Assembly: GCA_017471965.1 (NCBI GenBank)
Contig: JAFURF010000029.1
Coordinates: 1 to 36,369 of the forward strand
Direction of reading: 5' to 3'
Length of the DNA stretch: 36,369 nt
From: Bacteroidales bacterium
Lineage (GTDB): Bacteria; Bacteroidota; Bacteroidia; Bacteroidales; UBA932
Shown piece after piece: positions 1 to 9,854 of the stretch. Position 1 is the first letter of the stretch. Every line of letters begins with the position of its first letter. A program made the position numbers and the translations under genes. The notes under the pieces were generated by a model. The model was not told where the DNA came from, made no database searches, and saw only the letters and a program-made list of their open reading frames with translations.

Positions 1-2
1 AG

Positions 3-83
3 GGACGTTTATTTCAGCGCTCGGAAATGGACATGATGACCGGGAATGTTCCGGTATCAAAGAAAAATTCAACAAAAAATTAA
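3..83 (+). CDS. Possible 3' end of an unidentified upstream gene (partial)
   Basis: One plus-strand frame is open from the window edge to a TAA at 81-83. It would encode about 26 residues, beginning GRLFQRSEMDMM and ending in a lysine- and asparagine-rich tail. The composition looks more gene-like than the AT-rich sequence that follows, but no family can be recognised from so short a piece. The other two plus frames also have short open stretches here, so this is a weak call. Confidence 0.25.
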   Translation, partial: GRLFQRSEMDMMTGNVPVSKKNSTKN

Positions 84-343
84 AAATTACATATTGGATG
101 AAATGTGATATATATACTTTGACTTTATAAGTAAAATGGACTAGTTTTTGCTAAAATAATTCTGCTAAAACGAAATAACATAATCTAAATGTCATATATT
201 CAGGGTTTTGCGGCGTTTGCATTTTTAAAAAATGTTGTTGAACTTTGTAAGGGACGAGATAAAAACGTCCCTTTAAAAGTGCACATGATCCCGATGGCAC
301 AGAAAATGCGATGGCGAAATTGGAATTATTAAAATTTAAAGAA
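84..343 (+). promoter_or_regulatory. AT-rich leader and promoter region of the susC-susD pair
   Basis: This stretch before susC has no convincing gene. The best Bacteroidota-type promoter is TTTG at 216-219, a 20-base spacer, then GAACTTTG at 240-247, one mismatch from TAnnTTTG. It would give a leader of about 90 nt. A perfect 8-bp stem (AAGGGACG 249-256 with CGTCCCTT 266-273, 9-nt loop) lies right at the expected transcript start. A second TACTTTG-like site at 115-121 is poorer. The octamer TGCTAAAA occurs twice, at 149-156 and 163-170, and could be an operator. Confidence 0.45.
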
Positions 344-3300
344 ATGAAACCGTATTTCGCTACCCTGGCGGCCATGCTGGTCTGCACAGCCGCCCTCGCT
401 CAGGACATCCCCATTACGGTATCGGGAAAGGTTACGGACGCCGAAGATGGTCAGCCCGTCCCCTTCGCATCCGTACATCTTGAAGGCACAATGGTCGGGG
501 TCAGCACCGACTCTGAAGGAAAATACATTATCACCATCCCCGAAGACGGTATCCTTGTGTTTTCATCAATAGGTTACAAATCAAAAGAAGTTGCAGTCGA
601 AGGACGCAAGACCTTGAATGTGACATTGGAGCCGGACGCCGAATTCATAGACGAGACCATTGTCATTGCTTATGGAACCACGACAAGAAGTTCGTTCACC
701 GGTTCGGCATCCATGGTAGATTCTGAGACAATTGAATCACGTGTTGCCACCAACGTCACAAGCGCATTGGCAGGTACCACCCCGGGAGTGCAGGTGATAT
801 CATCTTCCGGCGACCCTGCATCGGGAGGTTCAACAATCCGGATCAGGGGTGTCGGCTCCATGAGCGCCAGCAATGCCCCGTTATATATCGTGGACGGAAT
901 GCCTTACGACGGCTCCATCTCGGACATCAACCCCAATGATGTGGAATCCATGTCAGTCCTCAAGGACGCATCGGCAGCGGCGATCTACGGAGCAAGAGGA
1001 GCAAACGGAGTCGTACTCATCACCACCAAGAGAGCAGGCGCATCATCGGACGCATCCATAAGGTTCGATGCGAAATGGGGGTCGAACTCCCGCCTGATTC
1101 CGCAGTATGACGTGATAACAGATCCTGCACAATACTACGAGACCCACTACCGTATGATGTACAACTCACAGGCATACGCAGGAAAGAGTCCTGCAGAGGC
1201 CTATGCATATGCCGATGCCAACATCTTCAACCAGAACAACGGAGGACTGGGATATCAGGTCTATACCATACCTGCAGGAGAGAAGTTCATAGGCGAGGAC
1301 TTCCGACTGAACCCTTCCGCCACCCTCGGGTACTCTGACGGAGAATATTTCTACACACCTGACGACTGGTACAAGGCCGCATTCCACAGTTCATTCCGAC
1401 AGGAATACAATCTGTCGGTAAGCGGGACAAAGGAGAGGCTCAACTACTACGGCAGCGTCGGCTACCTCAACGACGGAGGCATCGTCAGCAACTCAGACTA
1501 TGAAAGATACACTGCCCGCATCAATGTGGACTGGCAGGCAAAGCCATGGATGAAGGTTACCACAAGCATGAGTTATGCCCATTCGGATTCCAAGACAGCA
1601 TCCTATTCCGACACATACGGGTCGTCAGCCAACATATTCTATGTGACCAATATGATGGGCCCCATCTACCCTCTGTATGTACGCGACGCCTCAGGGCAGA
1701 TCATGATGGAGCACGGAATGAAGGTATATGACGCCAATCAGACCAATTTCGCACGACCTTCCTTCGTAGGCAATGCAGTCAGGGACAACGAAGTCAACAG
1801 CAGGCAGAACTATGCGGACATGCTAAACGGCAAATGGGGGCTGGTCCTCACCCCTGTGGAAGGGTTCACCCTCACAGCAAACGTCGGCCTGACAAATGAC
1901 AACTCAAGATACAATGCCCTATACAGCCAGTTCGGATCCCAGTCCGCAACGGACGGCCTCGCATATGTGAGCAGCGACAGGACCTTCGCCGTCAACAACC
2001 AGTATCTGGCGGAATACAAGACAGATTTCGGAGGGAGCATGCACAATTTCAACATCCTTGCAGGCTACGAACTCTATAGACTAAAGATACAGCATCTTGA
2101 AGGTCAGAACGACCACCTCTTCGACCCGTTCATAGGAGAACTCGGAAATGCAGACGGCACCAGTGCGAAACAGACGACATCCTACACCGCGGACTACATC
2201 ACTCAAGGATTCCTCTCCAGAATACAATACGAATATGACGGCAGATACTTCGCAAGTGCATCATACCGCAGGGACGGATCATCCAGATTCGCACCGGGAC
2301 ACAGATGGGGCAACTTCGGAAGCATAGGAGCGGCATGGCTCATAAGTTCCGAAAACTTCATGGAGGACGCATGGTGGATCGACATGCTGAAACTGAAGGC
2401 CAGTTACGGAGTGCAGGGAAACGACAACCTCTATCCGGGAGCCAACTACGCACGCCAATACTATCCGTATTCGGACAACTACACCCACTCTTACAATGAG
2501 GATACGGGTGAATACTCCACTACCCTTGCCTATAAAGGCAATCCTGAACTGACATGGGAATCATCTCATTCATTCAACGCCGGCGTCGACTTCGGTTTCC
2601 TCAGCGGTCTGGTGAGCGGAAGCATCGAATTCTTCTCGCGCAAGACCGTCGATCTCCTGTACAGCAAGGACGTGCCTCTTTCGTCTGGAAATCCTACAGG
2701 ATACTATCCGGTGAATGTCGGATCTATAGTCAACAATGGAGTAGAACTCAATCTTGACGGAATCATAATGAACCGCACCGACTTCCTGTGGACATGGAAC
2801 CTGAATCTGAGCCACTACAGGAACAGGATCGTCTCTCTGGACGAATCCGTAGCGGAGAGCGGAATCAAGGGCAGCAATTATATATATAAGGTAGGAGGTT
2901 CATTGTACGAAGCATATATGCGCAAATGGGCAGGGGTCAATCCTGAAAACGGAAAGGGCCAATGGTATAAGAAGGTCACAGACAGCGACGGCAACTGGAC
3001 CGGAGAATCCGTCGTAACCGAAGTATTCTCGGAATCATCCCAATATGAACTCGGCTCGGTGATGCCGAAGGCATACGGAGGGTTCGGCACATCCCTCAAG
3101 GCATACGGCATCGACTTCTCCGCACAGTTCTCATTCCAACTCGGCGGCAGATACTACGACGGCACATATCAGGCCCTGATGCACACCTCGTCAGGAGCAG
3201 GTACGGCATGGCACAAGGATGTCCTGAAGTCATGGACTTCGGAGAATCCGTCCTCGTCAATTCCAAGACTTGACGGAGACACGAGCGTAGGCCAGACAGC

Positions 3301-3571
3301 GGTCAGCAATTACCTGATAAGTTCGAATTACCTGAGCATCAACAACATCACCCTCGGTTACACCTTGCCTGAAGAAATATCGGAACTCCTTCATGTATCC
3401 GGAATCAGAATATACGTATCGGGGGACAACCTCGCGGTATTCTCTGCGCGCAAAGGAGTCGACCCGAGATATTCGATGGGACTCGGATCCCTCACATCCG
3501 GTTCCGGTCTCAGCAGCGGCTCCTATTCAGCCATGCGTACGGTCACCGGAGGAATCACCCTGACATTCTGA
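344..3571 (+). CDS. SusC/RagA-family TonB-dependent outer membrane transporter
   Basis: This is a TonB-dependent outer membrane channel that imports a nutrient, usually an oligosaccharide or peptide, together with its SusD partner. It is 1,075 residues from the chosen start. A signal peptide (MKPYFATLAAM... ending ALAQ) is followed by a carboxypeptidase-regulatory-like domain (roughly residues 25-105, with GKVTDAEDGQPVPFASV), a TonB box-like IVIAYG, a plug domain with the SusC hallmarks IRIRGVGS and PLYIVDGMPYDG, and a long beta-barrel ending GGITLTF with a terminal Phe. An in-frame ATG at 311 would add eleven charged residues before the signal peptide, so 344 is preferred. The substrate cannot be read from the sequence, and no carbohydrate-active enzyme, regulator or sulfatase is adjacent. 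Confidence 0.95.
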   Translation: MKPYFATLAAMLVCTAALAQDIPITVSGKVTDAEDGQPVPFASVHLEGTMVGVSTDSEGKYIITIPEDGILVFSSIGYKSKEVAVEGRKTLNVTLEPDAEFIDETIVIAYGTTTRSSFTGSASMVDSETIESRVATNVTSALAGTTPGVQVISSSGDPASGGSTIRIRGVGSMSASNAPLYIVDGMPYDGSISDINPNDVESMSVLKDASAAAIYGARGANGVVLITTKRAGASSDASIRFDAKWGSNSRLIPQYDVITDPAQYYETHYRMMYNSQAYAGKSPAEAYAYADANIFNQNNGGLGYQVYTIPAGEKFIGEDFRLNPSATLGYSDGEYFYTPDDWYKAAFHSSFRQEYNLSVSGTKERLNYYGSVGYLNDGGIVSNSDYERYTARINVDWQAKPWMKVTTSMSYAHSDSKTASYSDTYGSSANIFYVTNMMGPIYPLYVRDASGQIMMEHGMKVYDANQTNFARPSFVGNAVRDNEVNSRQNYADMLNGKWGLVLTPVEGFTLTANVGLTNDNSRYNALYSQFGSQSATDGLAYVSSDRTFAVNNQYLAEYKTDFGGSMHNFNILAGYELYRLKIQHLEGQNDHLFDPFIGELGNADGTSAKQTTSYTADYITQGFLSRIQYEYDGRYFASASYRRDGSSRFAPGHRWGNFGSIGAAWLISSENFMEDAWWIDMLKLKASYGVQGNDNLYPGANYARQYYPYSDNYTHSYNEDTGEYSTTLAYKGNPELTWESSHSFNAGVDFGFLSGLVSGSIEFFSRKTVDLLYSKDVPLSSGNPTGYYPVNVGSIVNNGVELNLDGIIMNRTDFLWTWNLNLSHYRNRIVSLDESVAESGIKGSNYIYKVGGSLYEAYMRKWAGVNPENGKGQWYKKVTDSDGNWTGESVVTEVFSESSQYELGSVMPKAYGGFGTSLKAYGIDFSAQFSFQLGGRYYDGTYQALMHTSSGAGTAWHKDVLKSWTSENPSSSIPRLDGDTSVGQTAVSNYLISSNYLSINNITLGYTLPEEISELLHVSGIRIYVSGDNLAVFSARKGVDPRYSMGLGSLTSGSGLSSGSYSAMRTVTGGITLTF

Positions 3572-3611
3572 TAAATCACAGACTATATGAACGATCTTAA
3601 CAGACAGCAAT

Positions 3612-5231
3612 ATGAAAACTTTACAAACAATACCACTCATGCTCCTGATCGTGGCATGCAGTCAGATGAACGAACTCCAGCCGCAGGGAGGCATCATCAT
3701 CACCGATCAGATGCAGGAGACCAATTCCATCATTCCGTCGCGCGCAGATGCATCCTTCAACGGAATGTTCACAAAACTCGGCGCCCCTGGCAGCGTTACA
3801 GGAGGTACCCGTCCAGATGACTTCGGATTCATCATGATGGCCTTCTCCAACGACATAGAGGCTGCTGACGTAGTGCTCGCCAACAGCGGCTACAACTGGT
3901 TCTCTACATGCGGAGCACTTACCTCCCGCAATGCGGACTATGCCAACCCATATATCCGTTATGCTGCACCATACAACACGATAGCGGCAGCAAACGATAT
4001 AATAAAGTCATATCCTGCCGACAGCGAAGACGAACAGATCAGATATAAACTGGCACAGGCGCGCGCGCTGAGGGCCTTCGCCTACCTCAACCTCGCACCA
4101 TACTTCCAGTTCGGATACATTGCCGGAGGGCAGAGTCTTCCATGCGTTCCTCTGGTAACAGAAGAGACGACCGACTTCACGAACAACCCGCGTGCGAGCG
4201 TGGAGGACGTATATGCACTTATCATCTCAGACCTTGACTACGCCATAGAGAATCTCGAAGGATATATGCGTACAGACAAGGCACGCATCGACAGGCAGGT
4301 GGCCTATGGTCTGCGCGCCAGGGCATTTCTGAACATGCAGGAATGGGCCAAGGCGGCATCGGATGCAGCCCTTGCAGCGGAAGGGTTCACCCCAGCCTCC
4401 ATGGCAGAAGTATCCCGTCCGTCATTCTACGACATCTCCGAGCACAACTGGATATGGGGATATGACATGACCACCGATGCGGCAATGTTCAATCCGTATG
4501 CCACATCGAGCGCCTGGATCAGATCCTTCTCAGGAGACGGATACTCGGCTGGCACTCAGGTCTACTCATGCATCAACTCCCTACTGTATGACAAGATTCC
4601 GGAAACGGACGTACGCAAAGGCTGGTGGGTCACTCCTGCCCTTGAATCACCCCTTCTGGAGAATGTCACATGGAACGGCGTGACAGGCAATGCCGTCGGA
4701 CCTCTCACCATAGACAATATCAAGATGGCCTTCCTCCCGTATACAAACGTGAAGTTCGGCATGACCACCGTCGGAGGCACCCTGAATGACGAGGACTGGC
4801 CTTTCATGAGGGTGGAAGAGATGATACTCATACAGGCGGAAGGACTCGCAAAAAGCGGATCAGAAGGTGCGGCACGCGAACTTCTGGAAAACTTTGTCAG
4901 GAACTACCGCGACCCGGCATACTCTTCAGAAGCGTCAGGAAGGTCTCTTGAGGACGAAATCTGGTACCAGCGCAGGGTGGAACTCTGGGGAGAAGGCTTC
5001 TCCAACAGCGACACCAGACGCCTCGGCAAGCCTCTGGTAAGGTTCCACGGCGGCACGGACAGCAATGTGCCTGAAGCGTTCAGGTTCAACATGACAGCAG
5101 ACGACGGGTGGTGGCTCATGAGGTTCACTTCGAGCGAGAAGAACACCAACCTCGCCATCACAGACAACACCGGCGGTACTCAACCGGTCCAGGATCAGAA
5201 CCCGGGTCTCCGCGACGGCGTCACCGACTGA
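3612..5231 (+). CDS. SusD/RagB-family nutrient-binding outer membrane lipoprotein
   Basis: This is the surface lipoprotein partner that caps the SusC channel and binds its ligand. It has 539 residues with a short signal peptide and lipobox ending LIVAC (Cys16). The SusD pattern is clear: an alpha-helical TPR-like half containing ARALRAFAYLNL around residues 150-160 and a later RRVELWGEGF segment that in this family sits near the C-terminal third. It starts 40 bases after the susC stop, so the two are surely cotranscribed. The tail after the family core (NTGGTQPVQDQNPGLRDGVTD region) is typical in its QNP motif with a few extra residues. Ligand unknown. Confidence 0.95.
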   Translation: MKTLQTIPLMLLIVACSQMNELQPQGGIIITDQMQETNSIIPSRADASFNGMFTKLGAPGSVTGGTRPDDFGFIMMAFSNDIEAADVVLANSGYNWFSTCGALTSRNADYANPYIRYAAPYNTIAAANDIIKSYPADSEDEQIRYKLAQARALRAFAYLNLAPYFQFGYIAGGQSLPCVPLVTEETTDFTNNPRASVEDVYALIISDLDYAIENLEGYMRTDKARIDRQVAYGLRARAFLNMQEWAKAASDAALAAEGFTPASMAEVSRPSFYDISEHNWIWGYDMTTDAAMFNPYATSSAWIRSFSGDGYSAGTQVYSCINSLLYDKIPETDVRKGWWVTPALESPLLENVTWNGVTGNAVGPLTIDNIKMAFLPYTNVKFGMTTVGGTLNDEDWPFMRVEEMILIQAEGLAKSGSEGAARELLENFVRNYRDPAYSSEASGRSLEDEIWYQRRVELWGEGFSNSDTRRLGKPLVRFHGGTDSNVPEAFRFNMTADDGWWLMRFTSSEKNTNLAITDNTGGTQPVQDQNPGLRDGVTD

Positions 5232-5247
5232 TGCCGTATATAAAAGA

Positions 5248-5280
5248 AAGAGACTGACAGTCATTTACTGCCAGTCTCTT
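5248..5280. terminator. Two-way terminator between susD and groEL
   Basis: AAGAGACTGACAG (5248-5260) pairs with CTGCCAGTCTCTT (5268-5280) across a 7-nt loop, with one A/C mismatch. It lies between converging genes. The A-rich 5' flank (TAAAAGAAAG) becomes a U-containing tract on the minus strand, and the plus strand continues with CTTGTCTGTTT. Confidence 0.75.
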
Positions 5281-5303
5281 GTCTGTTTCCACGAAGGAAC
5301 GGA

Positions 5304-6938
<1,635 letters not shown>

Positions 6939-6943
6939 TCACT

Positions 6944-7210
6944 TTAGAGAATTGCCAAAATATCCGACTGCTTCATGATGAGATAGTCCTTGCCTTCCAC
7001 CGACACCTCAGTTCCTGCATACTTGCCGTAGATGACTACATCACCCACCTTCACCTCCATCGGTTCATCTTTCTTGCCGGGACCTGCCGCCACGACGGTT
7101 CCCTGCTGAGGTTTCTCCTTTGCTGTGTCAGGAATGAAAAGTCCTGATGCTGTCTGAGTCTCGGCCGGCTTCGGCTCGATGACTACTCTGTCTGCTAATG
7201 GTCTGATCAT
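6944..7210 (-). CDS. groES: Co-chaperonin GroES (10 kDa)
   Basis: This is the heptameric lid that closes the GroEL folding chamber. It is 88 residues, within the normal bacterial range. The family landmarks are present: [16 protein letters not shown] at the N-terminus, a mobile loop around residues 20-32 ([16 protein letters not shown]), [24 protein letters not shown] and a C-terminal [13 protein letters not shown]. It leads the groES-groEL operon. No CIRCE element (the HrcA operator, TTAGCACTC with its inverted partner) lies in the 157 bases upstream, so control is probably by another route. A short repeat-like element sits 46-74 bases upstream of the start. Confidence 0.98.
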   Translation of the reverse strand: MIRPLADRVVIEPKPAETQTASGLFIPDTAKEKPQQGTVVAAGPGKKDEPMEVKVGDVVIYGKYAGTEVSVEGKDYLIMKQSDILAIL

Positions 7211-7255
7211 TTTTATTGTTATTTTAGTTTATTGTTTTCAACTGACAGACCCTCA

Positions 7256-7284
7256 TGTCACCCTTCGGGTTCCTCAGGATGACA
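7256..7284 (-). repeat. Short palindrome-ended repeat element upstream of groES
   Basis: On the minus strand it reads TGTCATCCTGAGG, then GGGTGACA at the far end. The ends ATGTCA/TGACAT (7255-7260 and 7280-7285) are perfect inverted repeats, and CCCTTCGGG forms an inner palindrome. The CTCAGGATGAC block is shared with the element inside the M23 gene at 12779-12803. Confidence 0.55.
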
Positions 7285-7320
7285 TACAAGGGACCTTCAG
7301 AATCATACTGGGACAAAAGA

Positions 7321-7346
7321 AATGCCAGTCCCGAAGGACTGACATT
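7321..7346 (-). terminator. Hairpin terminator after galM
   Basis: AATGCCAGTCC (7321-7331) pairs with GGACTGACATT (7336-7346) around a CGAA tetraloop, with one mismatch. Read on the minus strand it lies 22 bases after the galM stop and is followed by TCTTTTGTCC, a modest U tract. It probably separates galM from groES-groEL. Confidence 0.65.
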
Positions 7347-7367
7347 TTGTCATATTTCACGTTCAGC

Positions 7368-8492
7368 CTACTTGGTTCCGAACCTGTAGATGCAGACATG
7401 CTCATACTTCTCGCCAGGACGAAGAAGCGTGTCTGTAAAATTGTCATGATTTGGAGAATCCGGATACTTCTGCGTCTCCAGTGCAATAGATTCACGGTAC
7501 CTGAGCGGCCTGCCGTATTTTCCGCAGGTAGAGCCGTCGAAGAAGTTGCCTCCATAGAACTGAAGGGCCGGCTGATCGGTATACACTTCCATATATCGGC
7601 CGGTAGAAGGCTCATAAACTGATGCAGCAAGTTCCACATCGCAGCATGACTGCTTGTCAAGAACCCAATTATGGTCATAACCGGCTCCATTGCGAAGTTG
7701 CTGGTCATCCATATCGAGGTCGCGGCCGATCTCCTTCGGCTCACGGAAATCGAACGGCGTACCCTCCACATCCACGATCGTACCGTAAGGTATCAGCACC
7801 TCATCGACCGGAGTAGTCCTGGATGCGCGGATCATCAGGACATGGTCATTTACGGTACCCTTTCCTTCACCCTTGAGGTTGAAGAATGAATGATGGGACA
7901 TATTGACATGTGTCGCCTTGTCTGTCTCTGCCACATATTCCACCTTGAACTCATTGTCTGCAGTAAGCGTATATGTCATGTCGATCTTAAGATTGCCAGG
8001 CATTCCGTCCTGACCGTCCGGATGCAAGTATGAAAGCAGGATAGAAGAGTCCGTAACCGCCACGACATCCCATACAACCATATCCACTCCCTTCAGACCA
8101 CCATGAAGAGTCTGACCGTTATTGTTCTGCGGGAATGTATAGACCTGTCCGTCAATTGTGTAAGTTCCATTTGCGATTCTGTTTGCATACGGTCCCACTA
8201 CTGCACCAAGAAAACGCTCACCGGGATTATTGACATACTGGTCTATATTATTGTAGCCTAAGACTATATCCTCATGATTTCCATTTCTGTCAGGAGTCCA
8301 GAGGCTGACCACTCTGGCACCGAAATTTGTGACCTGCATTGTCAGGTCGGCATTCTTCAGCGTATAAAGGGCCACATCCTTACCGTCGACTACCGTGACG
8401 AAATCTTCAGCATGCATCAGATTGATCTCCGACTTGGGCGCACACGATGCAATAATGACACAAACCGCACATAATGCAAGAATTCTTTTCAT
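7368..8492 (-). CDS. galM: Aldose 1-epimerase (galactose mutarotase), predicted lipoprotein
   Basis: It interconverts the alpha and beta anomers of galactose, glucose and similar sugars. It has 374 residues: a signal peptide with a lipobox ending IIASC (Cys17), then the mutarotase fold. Visible landmarks are RFLGAVVGPYANRI, GQTLHGG, MSHHSFFNL, AGYDHNWVLD and the region RESIALETQ, in which Glu339 is the expected catalytic base. The lipobox suggests a periplasmic or membrane-anchored enzyme rather than the cytosolic form of enterobacteria, a common arrangement in Bacteroidales. It has its own promoter facing away from the DUF819 gene and a terminator before groES. The symbol follows family membership; the preferred sugar is not known. 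Confidence 0.92.
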   Translation of the reverse strand: MKRILALCAVCVIIASCAPKSEINLMHAEDFVTVVDGKDVALYTLKNADLTMQVTNFGARVVSLWTPDRNGNHEDIVLGYNNIDQYVNNPGERFLGAVVGPYANRIANGTYTIDGQVYTFPQNNNGQTLHGGLKGVDMVVWDVVAVTDSSILLSYLHPDGQDGMPGNLKIDMTYTLTADNEFKVEYVAETDKATHVNMSHHSFFNLKGEGKGTVNDHVLMIRASRTTPVDEVLIPYGTIVDVEGTPFDFREPKEIGRDLDMDDQQLRNGAGYDHNWVLDKQSCCDVELAASVYEPSTGRYMEVYTDQPALQFYGGNFFDGSTCGKYGRPLRYRESIALETQKYPDSPNHDNFTDTLLRPGEKYEHVCIYRFGTK

Positions 8493-8523
8493 ATTGGCAA
8501 TATACTTTAAGGTTAAATCTCTG

Positions 8524-8531
8524 CAAACTTA
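8524..8531 (-). promoter_or_regulatory. galM -7 promoter box (TAAGTTTG)
   Basis: An exact match to the Bacteroidota consensus TAnnTTTG on the minus strand, 31 bases before the galM ATG. No clear TTTG is seen at the -33 position. It faces the DUF819 promoter, with only 13 bases between the two boxes. Confidence 0.6.
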
Positions 8532-8544
8532 CAAATAATTATGG

Positions 8545-8552
8545 TAACTTTG
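8545..8552 (+). promoter_or_regulatory. -7 promoter box (TAACTTTG) of the DUF819 gene
   Basis: An exact TAnnTTTG match. The box ends 21 bases before the ATG at 8574 and overlaps the region just after another in-frame ATG at 8541, which argues that 8541 is not the start codon. Confidence 0.6.
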
Positions 8553-8573
8553 ACTGCACTAAAACCTTTATCA

Positions 8574-9740
8574 ATGAAAATATTCAATTGGATCATTCTG
8601 GTCTGCGGCTTCTGCCTCATTCCTGCAGGAGTCCTTGCCTTATGCAGACGTTACGCATGGCTCGGTAAAATAGGGCCCGTCCTCATCCTATATCTTATAG
8701 GTATCATCATAGGAAACGTCGGGCTGATGCCGGAACAACTGCCTGGCGTTCAGGACATTCTGTCAAACGCCATGGTACCTCTTGCCATTCCTCTGATGCT
8801 TTTCGGCTGCTCCTTCAACATGAAAGGAACGCGCTCGCAACTGCTCGCCTTGATAACGGGAATGGTTTCCGTGGTCATTGCAGTCATTGCCGGCTATCTC
8901 CTGTTCGGAAGTCACATATCGGACGCTCCTAAGATCGGAGGCATGCTTACGGGAGTATACACCGGAGGTACCATCAATCTCGCCGCCCTGAAGACAATGC
9001 TCGGAGTGGACGAGGAGACCTACCTCCTGATCAATTCATATGACATTCTTGTCAGTTTCCTTTACCTGAGTTTCCTTCTCACCATAGGAATCAGACTGTT
9101 CAGAAAATTCCTGCCGGTGGAAAGCGGACAGTTCACCAAAGAGGACGAGGCCACCATACAGAAGGAAATCGAAAAAGGCTCGGAAAATCCATACAAGGGT
9201 CTGTTCACCCGCAAGGGCATGGCTCAGGCAGGAAAACTTCTCGCGCTCACTGCCCTTATTGTGGGCGTATCTGCAGGAGTGGCACTGCTTCTGCCGGACG
9301 GTATGTTCATGACGGTATTCATCCTGTCCCTGACCACCTTGGGCATAGCATGCTCATTCATTAAGCGTGTACGTGAAATGAATTACAGTTACGACATAGG
9401 CATGTATTTCATATACATCTTCTGCATCGTGGTGGCTTCCATGGCAGACCTCAGCAAACTGGACTTCGCCGGAGGATTCTGGATGATGGGCTATCTCCTT
9501 GTGGCTGTTTTCGGTTCCCTTCTCCTTCAGATCATCTTTGCCAGGATATTCAGGATCGATTCGGACATGATGGTCATAGCGTCCGTGACATATATCAACT
9601 CGCCGCCGTTCGTTCCGATGATGGCGGCCGCCATGAAGAACAAGGATGTACTCATCCCCGGCCTTACAATAGGAGTGATCGGCTATGCCATAGGCAACTA
9701 CCTCGGCTTCCTGATATCTCAGTTACTGACTCTGCTATAA
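8574..9740 (+). CDS. DUF819-family multi-pass membrane protein
   Basis: This is an inner membrane protein of 388 residues with about ten to eleven hydrophobic segments; biochemical function is not established for the family. Glycine-rich membrane motifs typical of DUF819 are visible: IPLMLFGCSFNM, GGMLTGVYTGGTINLAAL around residues 125-140, and INSPPFVPMMAAAMKNKD near residue 345. One charged cytoplasmic loop (KEDEATIQKEIEKGSENPYKG) splits the two halves, suggesting an internal two-fold design like many transporters. The start at 8574 is chosen because the -7 promoter box lies at 8545-8552, downstream of the alternative ATG at 8541. It is probably monocistronic and ends at a strong terminator. 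A carrier role is an inference from topology only. Confidence 0.85.
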   Translation: MKIFNWIILVCGFCLIPAGVLALCRRYAWLGKIGPVLILYLIGIIIGNVGLMPEQLPGVQDILSNAMVPLAIPLMLFGCSFNMKGTRSQLLALITGMVSVVIAVIAGYLLFGSHISDAPKIGGMLTGVYTGGTINLAALKTMLGVDEETYLLINSYDILVSFLYLSFLLTIGIRLFRKFLPVESGQFTKEDEATIQKEIEKGSENPYKGLFTRKGMAQAGKLLALTALIVGVSAGVALLLPDGMFMTVFILSLTTLGIACSFIKRVREMNYSYDIGMYFIYIFCIVVASMADLSKLDFAGGFWMMGYLLVAVFGSLLLQIIFARIFRIDSDMMVIASVTYINSPPFVPMMAAAMKNKDVLIPGLTIGVIGYAIGNYLGFLISQLLTLL

Positions 9741-9845
9741 AAAATCCGACAGGCACTTTGCACCGGTGACCCCCGTCTCCCATTCGGGAGACACCCCCTT
9801 GCCGGGGGTGGCATGTCACCTATAGCAAAGTGCCTGTCTGATTTT
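9741..9845. terminator. Two-way terminator split by an inserted palindrome
   Basis: The outer arms, 9741-9761 (AAAATCCGACAGGCACTTTGC) and 9825-9845, pair over 21 bp with one mismatch. They are flanked by T-runs on both strands, as expected between the converging DUF819 gene and glyA. A separate palindromic element (9762-9820) occupies the loop, leaving TATA as the apparent original tetraloop. Confidence 0.85.
9762..9820. repeat. 59-nt palindromic element nested in the terminator loop
   Basis: A closing stem GGTGAC (9765-9770) / GTCACC (9815-9820) encloses two hairpins: GTCTCCC-ATTC-GGGAGAC (9775-9792) and CACCCCC-TTGCC-GGGGGTG (9792-9810). The result is a three-way cruciform that is markedly GC-rich beside its surroundings. 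It looks like a member of a short interspersed palindromic repeat family. Confidence 0.6.
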
Positions 9846-9854
9846 TATTTAATA

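Noticed and set aside
311-343. Alternative susC start at ATG 311
   Set aside because: It would place eleven charged residues before the signal peptide; ATG 344 gives a normal signal sequence.
7211-7367. CIRCE (HrcA) operator before groES
   Set aside because: No TTAGCACTC or GAGTGCTAA sequence, even with mismatches, was found in the gap.
7179-7622. Plus-strand frame spanning the groES leader into galM
   Set aside because: It crosses the galM terminator and is the shadow of galM beyond it; no family features.
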